From the NCBI GenBank assembly GCA_023159155.1, contig JAJNNX010000032.1, positions 372,001 to 436,000 on the forward strand: a DNA stretch of 64,000 nucleotides. Direction: 5' to 3'. Under the pieces are notes generated by a model. That model was not told the origin of the DNA, ran no database searches, and saw only the letters and a list, made by a program, of their open reading frames with translations. A program made the translations under genes and the position numbers. Positions 34,849-46,240 of this stretch are shown here, in pieces; position 1 is the first letter of the stretch; each line of letters begins with the position of its first letter. Source of the DNA: Ustulina deusta (lineage: Eukaryota > Ascomycota > Sordariomycetes > Xylariales > Xylariaceae).

Positions 34849-35913
34849 ATGGATGAGCCTGATGGTGGTTGTTCCTGGCAGGCATGGAAATTTGGAATGA
34901 AGAGGGAGGACCTCTACACCAAACTTCAAGATCAGTACAACACCGTCACCTTGTCTATACAGGATCCCGACGCGTTTCATCATGACGTCTGCGAGATCTC
35001 GAAGACCGCCGTCGACTTAGACGAATTCCATCGCATGCTCGAAGAACGCAAGGAGTTTCGGCTCAACCAGCTGAATGAAAGTCTTCAGTCAGCATCTGTC
35101 GAAATCATTGCAAACCCCAATCTCATTGGCACCGACCAGTGGCAACATGCTATACAACTCTTTCGTACTCGGTCATTCGACTCACTCGTCAGGTACTTTT
35201 CCTCTTACCTTCCTGAGGATCATCCGTGGAATACGTTTGTTCAGGACTCTACCACGAGGTCCTTCTTTGATGAGGTAGATGATCTCACTCCAATCATCAC
35301 ACACGAACCTTTGTCTTTTATCAGCAATACCTCGACCAATTTGATTACAGCAAGTCATCTCCCTCCTTCTCCTCGATCCCTAACGATGTGCTCGGATTCG
35401 TCCAGTGCTTCCACCCCCGCCAGAACACTCTCGTTCTCTGAACCAGAATCAGATGACATGCTGCTCTCAACCACTCTTACTCGGGAGTACGATGATGGAA
35501 CGTCCCAATGGGACGATCCAGATACACCAACCACACCAATGTCTGAGATGTCGGATATGATCCGGTTGGAATATCCCACGAACGAGAAAGATATCAAAAG
35601 TATTTGCCATGACACTCATGAACAACCTAACCCATCTGGATCGCTATCCCCCAGTTCTCCGGAAGACAGTGCACAAGAATCCGAGACGCCGACACCTCGC
35701 GAAATTCCCACAGATACGTATTTATCACATGAAGCGGCAACGAAACCACTGAGACTGATGGCATCGCCATCCAAATATACCCCGTTAGAGAGGAGGCTTC
35801 GCGAACGGAGTCCAAGCTCGATCCGAGCACGACGGAGAAGTCCGGAAATTGGACGCATACAAAAACATTCCCATGACCCTATACGCGCGAGACCGAGAAG
35901 TCTTAAAAGTTAG
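34849..35913 (+). CDS. Unidentified fungal protein, structured N half and Ser/Arg-rich C half
   Basis: Single exon, 354 aa, not recognised as any named family. The N-terminal 130 residues (MDEPDGGCSWQAWKFGMKRE, then LEERKEFRLNQLNESLQS) are rich in charged and aromatic residues and look folded, probably helical. From about residue 170 the protein is low complexity, rich in Ser, Thr, Pro and Glu, with a PSSPEDSAQE-type acidic stretch. The tail is strongly basic with repeated RERSPSS, RARRRSPE and RARPRS motifs that resemble SR-type phosphorylation sites or a nuclear localisation signal. No signal peptide or membrane segment is visible. The uninterrupted frame and the switch from ordered to disordered composition argue that it is a real gene. 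A nuclear regulatory role is conceivable but unproven. Confidence 0.75.
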   Translation: MDEPDGGCSWQAWKFGMKREDLYTKLQDQYNTVTLSIQDPDAFHHDVCEISKTAVDLDEFHRMLEERKEFRLNQLNESLQSASVEIIANPNLIGTDQWQHAIQLFRTRSFDSLVRYFSSYLPEDHPWNTFVQDSTTRSFFDEVDDLTPIITHEPLSFISNTSTNLITASHLPPSPRSLTMCSDSSSASTPARTLSFSEPESDDMLLSTTLTREYDDGTSQWDDPDTPTTPMSEMSDMIRLEYPTNEKDIKSICHDTHEQPNPSGSLSPSSPEDSAQESETPTPREIPTDTYLSHEAATKPLRLMASPSKYTPLERRLRERSPSSIRARRRSPEIGRIQKHSHDPIRARPRSLKS

Positions 35914-36745
35914 TTAGTCCTCAGCTGGTGCGACTTTGTATATATGTCCAATTATTATAGATATAATGATGTAATGCCCTGTTTATGACCAATTCTCTAT
36001 CACAGGGGGACGTTCTGGTACTTGGCATTCTCTCCTATTCGCGGTTGGGTTTCTTATGATGCTGAACCAACATTCTGATGGCTGAATGCTAACTCGTATG
36101 ATTCCACGATACATCATCGTACAGTAGGACTCGCAACCGACATAACACATCGATTTGAATTGGCGAAACCAAGAACTCAATTGGTTCGCGACCAAAAAGC
36201 AATACCTCACATTTACCATAAGAGGTTCTTATCCCTGAGTGCTAACAGACAACAGAGTGGCCTGGAAACCATCTGCGTACGAGAATAACTACTGTGTCCT
36301 CCTTTATTTGCACTGTATATAAGTCACCACCGACCTGACCATTCATTGAAAACCCACAGCGCTTTTGAGACGCTAATCCCATGCGTTTGGTGTATCGCCT
36401 ACTATTAGTCCTGATCGTTAGATAGCCCTACCGATTATTAGGTTTAATCTCACCCCGTTCCACCACGACTCAATGATGAAAGGAAAGTCCTTGATGAAGT
36501 CATCAATTATTAGTGTAAGGTACCTTTTAACATCTACACATGAGGTCATCCAGGTCAAATACAGGTGAGCCAGATATCAAATATTAGATAATGTACTATT
36601 TCTTCCGTCGAGACAAGATAGTATTCCATGACATACATGACTTCCGATATTCCGCAGTTCTCTCCGTCTGATAGTCTCGTATCCTCGTACCGATCTATTC
36701 GCCACCCGTCATCATCCCAATAATACATTTCAATCTTCCGCTAAA
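35914..36745. other. Intergenic region
   Basis: No gene is seen. It holds the 3' flank of the unidentified gene and the promoter side of the small repeat protein at 36746. Confidence 0.5.
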
Positions 36746-37099
36746 ATGCCCGAGACTCCACACGAGAAAGCGAGCAAGAAGATCAAGGGCCCAGATGCGA
36801 ACCCGGGCCAACTTGGCGATCCGATCAGTATCAAGGCCGAGACCAGCGATAACATGCCAACGGAAGGGGAGGGGGGTACTTCATCGTCGCCGTCGTCGTC
36901 TTCTTCTTCTAAATCGCAGAGGAGCAACAGAGGCGAGACTTTGAGGGAGAAGGCGGCGAAGAAGCTGCACGGTCCCGACGCCAACCCGAGCCAATTAGGG
37001 GACCCGATCAGTCTGAAAAACGAGACGAGCCCCGGCGTGCCAGTCGACAGCGAGCGGGGCGCAGAGGAGGAGGGGGTCAAGCGCGACTCGAAGATGTGA
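36746..37099 (+). CDS. Small hydrophilic protein with duplicated GPDANP-QLGDPIS motif
   Basis: Single exon, 117 aa, very hydrophilic, with no signal peptide or membrane segment. It contains two copies of one module: EKASKKIKGPDANPGQLGDP continuing ISIKAETS near residues 6-33, and EKAAKKLHGPDANPSQLGDP continuing ISLKNETS near residues 67-94. An acidic, Ser-rich linker (SSSPSSSSSSK) joins them. A conserved pair inside an otherwise disordered protein argues that the ORF is translated and that the module is functional. I know no named domain with this signature. The composition recalls stress-related, intrinsically disordered fungal proteins, but no role is assigned. Confidence 0.75.
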   Translation: MPETPHEKASKKIKGPDANPGQLGDPISIKAETSDNMPTEGEGGTSSSPSSSSSSKSQRSNRGETLREKAAKKLHGPDANPSQLGDPISLKNETSPGVPVDSERGAEEEGVKRDSKM

Positions 37100-38727
37100 G
37101 GCCAATCAGCCGATAATAAATGCTGGGTTCGAAAACTCGTGCCCTGTGACGAGGAGTCGTCGGAAAAGGGCACTTGCTCGATGAACTTGAATCTCTCCTT
37201 TCGTAGAAGTATTATGCTAGGTTTTTACTGGTAGAATTGTAACACCTCCTACTCTCCTATTCTGGTTCTTGGCCTTGACCCCTTCCTCCCAGTTTCATTC
37301 CATACGTGGTGCGGGGATCATACTACCTTGATCGGCGAGTCGGCAGAAGCATTACGAAAGGCGAGCCATCATTGAAGCCTGGGTGTTCGTGATGCGGTTA
37401 GGTAATTACCTATTCAAATCAGTAGCCACGAAATAAACACGATAGGCGGATATTTGCATTGTATTAGATTTTCGGTGGGATAACCGATGATGTGCGGTGG
37501 TTTCATTGGGAAGAAGAGTGATGCAAAACCAGAAAAAAAAAAATTTGGCAACGAGGGAATCGAAACCCCGGCTAACGATGCGGAGTAGTTATACTGAGTA
37601 ATTATACTAGATATAGCATGCTTCGCTAGGCCGTACCAACTCGGCTGTGGATATTTAATAGTCGTAAAGTTAATGTGTAAATAGTATATCTCATTTCACT
37701 ACGGCTGGACCGAAGGTTTATACTTGGACATTCATTGGCCTGTCTCTTACACATAAGCTCGTGAATGAGTTTTGAGTCTAGAAGCGGCTGGTGAAATACC
37801 TACATCACGGTGTAGAAGAGAGCCTTTATTCCCACATATTAACGTTTTTCAGCGAAGATCACCCCAGAAAAGCATGGGGCCCTCAAGGGTCGAGCTCGTG
37901 CATCGAATGCAGTTTAGCACTATTGTTATGAGGTGCAAAAACGCCGACTGTAATCTCTATCTTATACTCAAGGGCTACTTATATGGACGATAAAATTAAG
38001 GCCAAATAAAAACGGCGATTCGAAACCATTGCCCGGTTTTTGTCCAACTTTCTTTTGGTATGTTTGCCTGGTTCAGGCCTGTCTTGCTGGGAAATTGATT
38101 GATTGATTGAATTGTTTAACGTTGGTGCGAGAACCTCCCTAGGGGTATTCGGACGTGATAAGTAACTTAAGTATATTGCCAAACTATGCTTCCAATCAGA
38201 GCTTAACATCTTATAACTCGTGGTTTTTACAACCAGATCCGCCGAATTTATATATAGTTAATATTAACCCATCGTTTTTTACTTCTTTCGGCTATACCCC
38301 TTGTACGTTCGTTTTAGTGGTATATCTCCTTCCGTTTAGCTTATGCTTTTTAAAACCTCCTGTGCTTACGCTGGTAAAAACTTTGTAGGGAAAAACCCGT
38401 TAGTAACTTAAATAAGTGCTATTAAAACCTCCTGCTGCTGGTTATAAAAAAAGGAGCGCAAAGTGTTGCGATCGGTTGTATTCGCTGTTGCTGTTGAGGC
38501 TCTGTATTTGTTTGTTAACGTATCGATCCCGGGTCTTTTATTCCGTAGTGTTTTAGTTCCGACGTTGCAGTCCTCTGCTTTTCCGCTGTTGTATTAAATA
38601 TGCTAATATCTCAAGCGTTAAGCATACTTCTGTCCCTAAAGGTCGGGTTATAAAAGGCCTGTTATCGATTATGCTTAAGCTAGAACCCTTTCGAGACTTC
38701 TATTTTAAGGCTTTTTTTTTGGCTGTT

Positions 38728-38788
38728 GTTAGTACGGGCAGTAAATCCCTCATACAAATTGTATGGGAGATCCACTTTTTGTACTAAC
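38728..38788. repeat. 61-base fold-back palindrome
   Basis: The left arm starts GTTAGTACGGGCAGTAAATC and the reverse-complemented right arm starts GTTAGTACAAAAAGTGGATC. Both end CATAC around a short AT centre. Of 28 paired positions eight differ, seven of them transitions, which is the pattern expected after RIP of an inverted repeat. It resembles two terminal inverted repeats fused head to head. Confidence 0.75.
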
Positions 38789-39148
38789 ATTAGGTGCCAA
38801 GAAATATAGTTGGAGGAGGGAAGTTGTCTTGCTGGGAAATCTAGGGCCGGGGGCGTACCTATTATCTAACGGAACCTCTTGATTGAGCAGAGAGTTAATT
38901 GAGAAAGGGGGGTTTTTATAAAATATTCCAGTATTGAATTTATATTCTATCATGAAGAGTTGCAAGCTGGTATTGAAACGACGGGAGTTAGGCAAGTAGT
39001 CTAATAGAAGCTATAGAATCAGGCGATATTGCCGGTGAGTTAGAATAGTAGAGCGAAGACCCTAAATAGCAGGCACCTAGCTTTCGTATCCACACATATA
39101 TTATAGCACGACATAAGGGATTGGCAAAAACCAGAACTCTTGCATAAC

Positions 39149-39168
39149 ATATATATATATATATATAT
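39149..39168. repeat. (AT)n microsatellite
   Basis: About ten AT dinucleotides just 3' of the GrpB-family gene. Confidence 0.9.
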
Positions 39169-39224
39169 CAGACCGAGCAAAGTGTTCATGAACGTTTCAT
39201 TATCTTTTCCATTGGAATTTATGC

Positions 39225-39970
39225 TCAAGTCGACGAGTTAGAAAGCCCATGTGCTTCGAATATGCGTTGCAGTATATCTCTGAGGACTGGTTCCTTGCGA
39301 TTGTTGTATTGTTGAACGTTCTCGCCTGCCGCAGCCGATGCTTCGGCAGCTTCTCGCTTCACTGCAGTATAACGATCGCGATCATCTTCGTGTTCTCTTA
39401 GCCAATCACGAAATAGCCGATGCCGCACCAATTCGGAGCTATCGGAACCAAAGACGTGTAGATTGGTGTATGGCTCATCAAGATGGAAGAACCGGTGCCT
39501 GTTAGAATTGGAAAGTTAATAAGTGTCGCTCATATTAAATACATAGCGGCTTCTTGGGGGGCTTTGCGAGCATGCATGGACATGTGGGAGTAAAGCTTTG
39601 CCAAAAGGAAAAGCAAACAAGTCGAACACGCGTACTGGTACCAAGTCGGTTCACGAAATAATAATTTAAAGCCTGCGGCCTGGAGATCAGGCACATAAGA
39701 CTCTTCATCCGCCGGGTCAGCGACCGCGAGGTCGATGTCAATGACATCCTTTGCAGCCAGGCCGGGCACGCTTGTGGAACCGACGTGTTGGACGACGATG
39801 GCCCGGTTACCAAGTGCTTGTCGAATACGGTTCTCGACTTCTGCAAACATGGCTGGCCATTCCGGCCTGTAATCAACGATTTCGAGGGGCTTCTGTGGCC
39901 TCGTAGCAATAATTTCAATGTCTTTCTCATCGACTTCCACCATCGTAGTCACTTCAGATGCACCAGCCAT
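39225..39970 (-). CDS. GrpB family (UPF0157) protein
   Basis: Two exons, 39636-39970 and 39225-39498, joined in frame across CA/G to give WYQ-HRFFHLDEPYTNLHVFG, 202 aa in total. GrpB-type motifs include VDYRPEWPAMFAEVENRIR, VVQHVGSTSVPGLAAKDVID and the closing LFRDWLREHEDDRDRYTAVK, matching the nucleotidyltransferase-like GrpB fold. The HVGSTSV-GL-AK-IDID stretch is the family signature. Fungal members are scattered and often attributed to horizontal gain from bacteria. The molecular function is unsettled: some relatives are fused to dephospho-CoA kinase and others are linked to glutamate-related reactions. The 5' splice site is GTACGC. The cytosol is expected because no targeting signal is visible. 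Confidence 0.9.
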
Positions 39971-40592
39971 TAGTAGAACTCAGTGAGGCACCGAATGTGA
40001 TATGATTAAATTTGAAGCGGAAGTATTGAATGAGCCAACAGACACTGATGCATTCTCTGAGTATAGGACTGCGAAAGAATATAATCTCAGGCACCAGTCA
40101 ATACTTGAATAAGCAAAGTGGGGAGCTCGAATCTCCATGGGGTACATACCTACTTACTAGGTAGTAACTGGTCAAGTGTTATCGTATTCCGTATTCTCTC
40201 GAAAGTTATGCCCAAGTTTGGATTGCGCACGCCAAGGCTAGACTTATGTACCTAGGTACGCAGCACTGCACTAAAAGCCGCTGCATTACCTACCTAACTT
40301 ACCTACTTAAGTAGGTATCATAATCTACCTGTATACACGAAGTCGGCTACAGGGCTAGACAATGAGTCTCCCGGAATAGGCAGTTGACATATTGCTCTCC
40401 CAATGCGGATGTGGAGTCTAGTCCAACTTCGCTCTGCATCAAACTCTCGCTACAAACATCCCTACTACTAACAGCTGTGCTAAGTACCTATCTAGGTAAA
40501 AACAGATGTTGGCAACCTGAGGGGATGAAGAAATAGCTTCCAGCACTTCAAAACATTTCGAAACTCTCGAGCCAGAACTCACAAGCTGTAAC
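39971..40592. other. Intergenic region rich in TAGGTA motifs
   Basis: About 620 bases between the GrpB gene (promoter side) and the 3' end of the amidase. It contains a dense group of TAGGTA/TACCTA palindromic motifs at about 40247-40320. No gene is seen. Confidence 0.5.
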
Positions 40593-42084
40593 CTAAAGCT
40601 TGCGCTCCCATCCGCCCTCGGATTCAAAGATTGCCCCAACCGCTTTAGACACAGCAAGCAGGCGTCTATCGTGGTAACGTGGCGCAACTAATGAAATCCC
40701 TATGGGCAAATTACTAGCGCCTCTGAATCCTGGAATATTTATGACTGGAGTGTGCAAAGCCTAGAGACAACAAGTAATGCAGTCAGCAGGCTTGTTCTCG
40801 AATAGCCACGTTATTCACCAAACTCACCGTCCACATGCTGTTGAATGCTGGACTCCCAGTGCTTTCAGTTCCTACTGGAGCTTCGTCTATGACGCTCGGA
40901 GTGAGGATTGCCGCATATTCCTTCGCTATCCCGTCGATCTTTGGTCGGAGCGCAGCGATTCCATCGTAGGCTTCCAACTGTGCTGCCCGAGAGATTGCAT
41001 CCACATTCTCAACGTGCCCAGCTAGAAATGGGGAAAGTTTCTCCTTCGCAAGCCTGTATTCAGGCAAGAAAGTCACCCGACCTTCACTGTTAAGCAAGAT
41101 CCGATGCCATTCAGGCACTCGATCGAACTCGGAAGGTAGTTCGATCTCCTCGACCTCCGCCCCGTGGCTTCTTAAGAGCTGCGCAGCCGTTTCTAAAGCC
41201 GATTTAGTCCCTGGGCCGGCTTCTGGCCACACTACGGTTTTCGCCACACCAAACTTTGCGCCCCTCACTGTAAACTCACCCCCTGGAGCGTCGTCATCCT
41301 CGAGCCCAAACAAGTCAGCCATGAGTTCCAGGTCGTCGACGCAGCGCGCGAAGAATCCAATCGTGTCTAGAGTAAGTGAATAAAACTTCTGCCCTTCGCG
41401 GCTAATTGCATTCCACGTCGGTTTCAATGCATAGATCCCATTGAATGAACCGGGGCGGATTGTTGAGCCGCCCGTTTGCGACCCTAGCCCGATTGGTGCC
41501 TGGAAGTCGCCGACAGCAGCCGCCGATCCTGACGATGAGCCCCCGGGTGTTCTCAGCGGATCATGCGGATTACAAGTCTTGGGTCCGCCGTGGGCAGACG
41601 CGAACTCTGTCGTTGTCGTTTTCCCTACCCGATTATTAGCATACCGGGGCTTGTAGTATACTCAAATCGTGATGTCTCACCGAGTATCAGTGCACCGGCC
41701 TGGCGCAATATCATAACCGACGCCGCATCAAGTTTCGGCGCATCTCCGTGATAGATGGGGGAATTGTGCTGTGTGGGCATATCTCACTAATATGAGTAAG
41801 CGTTCTTACTGGTGCTGATGGGAACTACCTTTAGTGTATATTATGTCCTTTATCGCTACTGGGAGGCCGTGCAGTGGTCCTCGCCCCTGAATAGAGATGC
41901 CGTCGAGTCTTCTGGCTTCTTTGATGACATGTTCCGAATCCAAATGCTCCCACGCCTGCACCGTCGAATCACGTTCCTGGATTCGTGAAAGAAGGGATCG
42001 AGCATATTGTTCAATGGTAAGTGATCCGTTCTTTATGTTTGATAGCGCTTGGGTAGCTGTTAATCTGTAAGGTTCCATGTTCAT
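40593..42084 (-). CDS. Amidase signature family enzyme (fungal acetamidase-like)
   Basis: Four exons: 41829-42084, 41681-41782, 40828-41624 and 40593-40760, giving 440 aa. The amidase-signature catalytic triad is visible: Lys in LPVAIKDII, the cis-Ser in PGGSSSGSAAAV and the nucleophile Ser in GSQTGGSTIRP. The order MPTQHNSPIYHG, ALILGKTTTTEFA, then LKPTWNAIS matches fungal members that hydrolyse small or aryl amides. The C-terminal exon reads LHTPVINIPGF then LPIGISLVAPR. Exon 1 could start at either of two close Met codons (MNMEP). The natural substrate is unknown. It is divergently transcribed from an Old Yellow Enzyme, about 865 bases apart, so the two could share a control region. There is no signal peptide or canonical peroxisomal tag (it ends RKL). 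Confidence 0.9.
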
Positions 42085-42949
42085 TGCAGCTTAAAATGTA
42101 CAGCGACCAATGGAGCTCGCGGAGTCTACCACGGCAGGAAGACGATGTACGTTGTTCTAGGTTGAGCAGCGGCACAATCTCGGTGATCGGAGACCGTAAT
42201 CGGACACCTCCACCCCGCGGTAATCAGTCACGGGAGAGGTAGAGTAATCTTATACCACCACAATATGTCCTTGGCGACTAATAGACTGGGTAGATAGAGC
42301 CAATTGCTATAGCAACCCTGTATGTAGTTAGCTATTTCTGAAGGGATAATTGGTTCCTGCTCACCACTGCTTTCTCTACCAAACCGGGTTCTATGTGCGC
42401 ATAGCTGATCGGTGCAGCCCACAATCATGATAAGTGTACCAGACGATCACACTCCACCCACCACATTTAAATATGTTTGATCCTATCTGTAAGGGCCTAG
42501 ATCCCCATTCTCTCATGATGACTGTCAAGGCGCTACGTGGCATACATATATTTGCTTTTATTAACCTCGTTACCATGGCTTGCCGTCACCAGGATTTGGC
42601 GCATACTGAATCGAGCCCGAGCGGTGATGTAGCAACCCTGATATATATCCTTGCAGAATCAGGTCCCATTTGGTCAATATTCTCCGAAGTGCGACGCATC
42701 GTGCCGCTACTCACCCAGTAATAGATGCCTATCATCTACCGGTAGTACGATTTCCACAATGGCGACAGAGGGGTCAACTGGGGACAGCGGATACGGGGAT
42801 AATTAGCATTCACAACGCAACTAACTCGAGATCCCCACATAGACAATACCGAACTACGTATTAAAAACCGTCCATCGCCGGCTTCGAAGCTTAGTGTCGA
42901 TACTCTCAGATCTCTGATCTAGCTGTGCCCCTAGCAACCTCGAGCAAAG
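42085..42949. promoter_or_regulatory. Shared divergent promoter region, amidase and Old Yellow Enzyme
   Basis: The 865-base interval separates two genes transcribed in opposite directions and must hold both promoters. No specific binding site is claimed. Short open frames inside have no motifs. Confidence 0.45.
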
Positions 42950-44273
42950 ATGCCGAAGTTGTTTAAGCCCATACGGGTCGGCTCCATGACGCTCGGTCAT
43001 CGAGTGGCAATGGCACCATTGACAAGATATCGCTGCGACGACAACTGGGTCCCGCTTCCTATGGCTAAAGGTGCGATCAACGGGACCTAACACTCGGGCC
43101 CTTGCATATGCTAACAAGCTCAGAGTACTATGAGCAAAGAGCAGCAGTGGCTGGGACTCTCTTAATCACTGAGGCGACCTTTATCTCAAGATCGGCAGTC
43201 TGCCAAGTCAATGTTCCTGGTCTCTACAGTGAGGCCCAGATAGCAAGGTGGAAGGAGATTACCGACGCCGTGCACAACAAAGGATCTTTCATCTACTGTC
43301 AGCTCTGGCATCTCGGCCGCGCGGGAGTGAGTAATTCTCGAATTTGTTTTGTTCCCATTTTGGCCATGTTCAGACCATAAAGGCTTCTCTTCGGACCGAA
43401 TCCCTGTCAAGAATTTCCCGCGGGTTCAAAACATTCACCAATTATGTCCAAAATGGCGATGACTAACCCCATGTGCTATAGTCGCCAAAAATCCATGAGG
43501 CCATGGGCACTAAGCTCAAATCCTCCAGCGCCGTCCGGATCTCCGAGACAAGGGGCTTGCCGGAAGAGATGACAGAAGAGGACATCTGGGAGGTCATTGG
43601 AGACTTTGCAAAGGCCGCTAAGAATGCCATGATCGCGGGATTTGACGGTGTCGAACTACACGGCGCCAACGGGTACTTAATCGACCAATTCACACAAGAT
43701 ACCTGCAACAAGCGAACCGATGCCTGGGGTGGCAGTATCGAGAATCGAGCCAGATTCGCTGTGGAGGCTACCAAGGCTGTTGTCAACGCTATTGGGGCCG
43801 ACAAGACCGCCATACGACTAAGTCCTTTCAGTGACTTTCAAAACATGGGCATGGAAGACCCGTATCCCCAGTTCGAGTACCTTGTTAAGCAGTTAAAGCC
43901 TTTGAATCTGTCTTTCCTCCACCTCGTCGAGCCACGTATTTCGGGAAACATCGAGTCCGAATGTGGCGCGGGCCATAGCTTAGAGTTCTTGATTAAGCTG
44001 TGGAATAACCAGAGTCCTATTTTACTTGCCGGCGGGTATCTACCGGACTCTGCGATCCGAGTAGTGGACGAGACGTGGAAGGACTTCGATGTTGTCGTCG
44101 CGTTCGGAAGGTACTTCATCTCGAATCCAGACCTGGTCTTCAGATTAAGAGAGGGCATCGAGTTTACTAAATACGACCGGTCAACGTTCTATACCCACAA
44201 AAAGGCAGAGGGGTATATCGACTTCCCGTTCAGCGATCAATACCGGGCGGCCTACGAGGAGAACGCAACGTGA
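42950..44273 (+). CDS. NADH:flavin oxidoreductase / Old Yellow Enzyme
   Basis: Three exons: 42950-43070, 43124-43326 and 43482-44273, 371 aa. An FMN-binding TIM barrel of the OYE family, which reduces activated C=C bonds using NAD(P)H. The first exon (MPKLFKPIRVGSMTLGHRVA, then MAPLTRYR) is the usual N terminus. Motifs include KEYYEQRA, GTLLITEATFIS, QLWHLGRAG, HGANGYLIDQF with the substrate-binding His/Asn and catalytic Tyr, NKRTDAWGGSIENRARF, and VVAFGRYFISNPDLVFRL near the end. Length is slightly below yeast OYE1 (about 400 aa). Intron 2 is 155 nt, larger than others here. Cytosolic; no targeting signal. A divergent amidase neighbour could make a catabolic pair for an unsaturated amide, but this is only an inference. 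OYEs are also common in ergot alkaloid and oxylipin chemistry. Confidence 0.92.
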
Positions 44274-46240
44274 TGCAGGACAGTACTTTTTATGGGCCAA
44301 TTATAACAGATAGAACAACCGGATGGAGCGCGGGGATAGAGAACCAGACCGTGAGGTTAAAACTTAGACTTGGCGATAGAATGGAGAGTGCAGAAGGGCA
44401 AACAAGACGAAAGTCTACAATTATTTCGACCCTATTTCAACGTTGTTTCGCATTTCTCCCCGAAGACAGACATTCTCGAACCGTACGTAATCCTAGCAGT
44501 ACCCGCGATGCACAGGCGCTCTCTACACAGTCATGATATGCGCTAATAGTTTTCCATGCTCTCTCGCCTCGAAATAGTATAAATTTCTCTTAGTGTTGCC
44601 ATCGTTAACTTTCCAGCCTTTTCCTCCTATTAGCACCGAGGTTTAGGTCCTTTTTTTAAGGGTTATTTTTGTCGATCAGTCTGATACGACGAGCTCAAAG
44701 TGACTTTTCAGCGGCGGCTGTGGAAAATTACAATATCTCTCTCGACCCTGGACCTACAGGTAGCCAGCGAAATATTTATCTAAAAAATTGAAGGCTAAGA
44801 ATATATAAAGGAGACAAGAATAGCCTTGCAGATTTTTCATGTCCCCCGGGACTTATAACGCAAGCAACACTTAAGAAGAAAGAACACGAACCTAATATCT
44901 TACCAAGAAAGTCTCTCTATATACTTATGTATCCAACAATAGCACGTGTCTATGAATCAGAAATAAACACCTAATATATCAGCAAAATGGACAATAGCCA
45001 CGGAAATGATTCAAGAAAGTTATTTCACTTCCCAAATTAGGGGTGATTATCATAAATGTTTTAAATACTTTCCTTAGACCTTAAAAAGCTCAACACCAAC
45101 TGGTCTAGCTTGCTGAGCAACCTAAAATCAGCTCAGGGAATAACTTATTGTTTGTCGACGGGACAAAGGGAAGTTCTTTCCTGAAAAGACCAAACCTAAA
45201 AATCACCGAGGCGTAGGTCTAATTTGCTATAAGCATGGAATAACTGCCATGTAGAGTACCTACCAAAACATGTCCGTGTGTTCGAAAATTTTTTTTCTTT
45301 CCTAATTAATCTGCCAGGTAATGGAAAAACTCGCTTTTTAGGTAAAATTTTTACCCTTGGAGCATTTGTGCGCCTGGTGGCACCTCGATAAAAGTACCTC
45401 TACCAACTTTATGCTCATCCCCTTTATCTACGTTCATATGCTACATCTGTTTCCCTCTCTGCTACCCATCTCTGGTATTACATCACCCTACTCTGATACA
45501 TTTCTTCTAATTATAGGAATGATCTAATTCCTTTGTACCTCGAATTTTGTTTCTACATGCAAAGGTAGCGGGACCCAAGAGCATTACATTAAATAAATCG
45601 CAAAAGTTTATTATTTTATATTCTAAGCCTAGAACTAAACTAAACGTTTATCTCGTAGTACAATTCCCCACTTCTATAAATATTGCTTTTTAGATAATTA
45701 CCATTTCCTGCAGGCTCTGAAGTATGGTAGTAATGACAAAATCAATAGCAACAACAAAAATAATAAGCAGTCTGCAGAGGGCACCAAGAATACCCTAGTA
45801 TGTATCATCTCTTGTCCTTGTATGCATGGCTAAGCGAACAATGTGGCAGTCTGCACAGAGGTAGCACCTGTATTGAATGAAGTTTGTTTTCTGCCACACG
45901 GCATATCTACTTAGGTACCTACGTACCTGCCTAAGTAAGGTACCTACCTGTCCAGACCTAAGGTAGGCAGGCACCTCCTCGGTACTGCCAGTAGTACATA
46001 ACCCGGTACTGGTAGTTCTGAAGCACCTCACGGCCGGCTTTACCTTTCTCACGTGGCACAATTCGGTGCAGTGATTTCCCGGCAGCGTCACACAAGTCCT
46101 CAATAAAACAAACACGCACAGGCGATTTCACACAGCCAGCAAAGATATCTGTCTCCTCCACAACTTCATCAACAGCCTCCAGCACAACCAACTACGCCTC
46201 TTCTCTGACACAGTCATATCCTACACGGACAACTACAGCC
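44274..46240. other. 2 kb intergenic region
   Basis: No gene is supported. The middle (about 44.9-45.8 kb) is AT-leaning. A dense TAGGTA motif cluster lies at about 45909-45960. The last few hundred bases are the promoter and leader of the copper transporter. Confidence 0.5.

Larger units (their letters stand above)
37100..39224. other. Intergenic region with probable repeat debris
   Basis: No intact gene. Near 37548-37645 there is a tRNA-like relic that cannot be folded properly. From about 37.9 to 38.8 kb the sequence is AT-leaning, with the near-repeat TTAAAACCTCCTG at 38350 and 38425 and an (ATTG)n run near 38097. Minus-strand open text such as AEDCNVGTKTLRNKRPGID (around 38.5 kb) hints at old transposon coding sequence, not identified. 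The fold-back at 38728 is listed separately. Confidence 0.45.

Noticed and set aside
37548..37645. tRNA-like sequence on the minus strand, with a D-arm-like GCCGAGTTGGTACGGC and a GTTTCGATTCC block
   Set aside because: No acceptor stem pairs, the T stem mismatches and the loop lacks T33, so it is at most a decayed tRNA-like relic.
46135..46146. Possible Cuf1/Mac1-type copper-response element (TCTTTGCTGG) before the Ctr gene
   Set aside because: One required position does not match the consensus as I recall it, and a single near-match is not significant.
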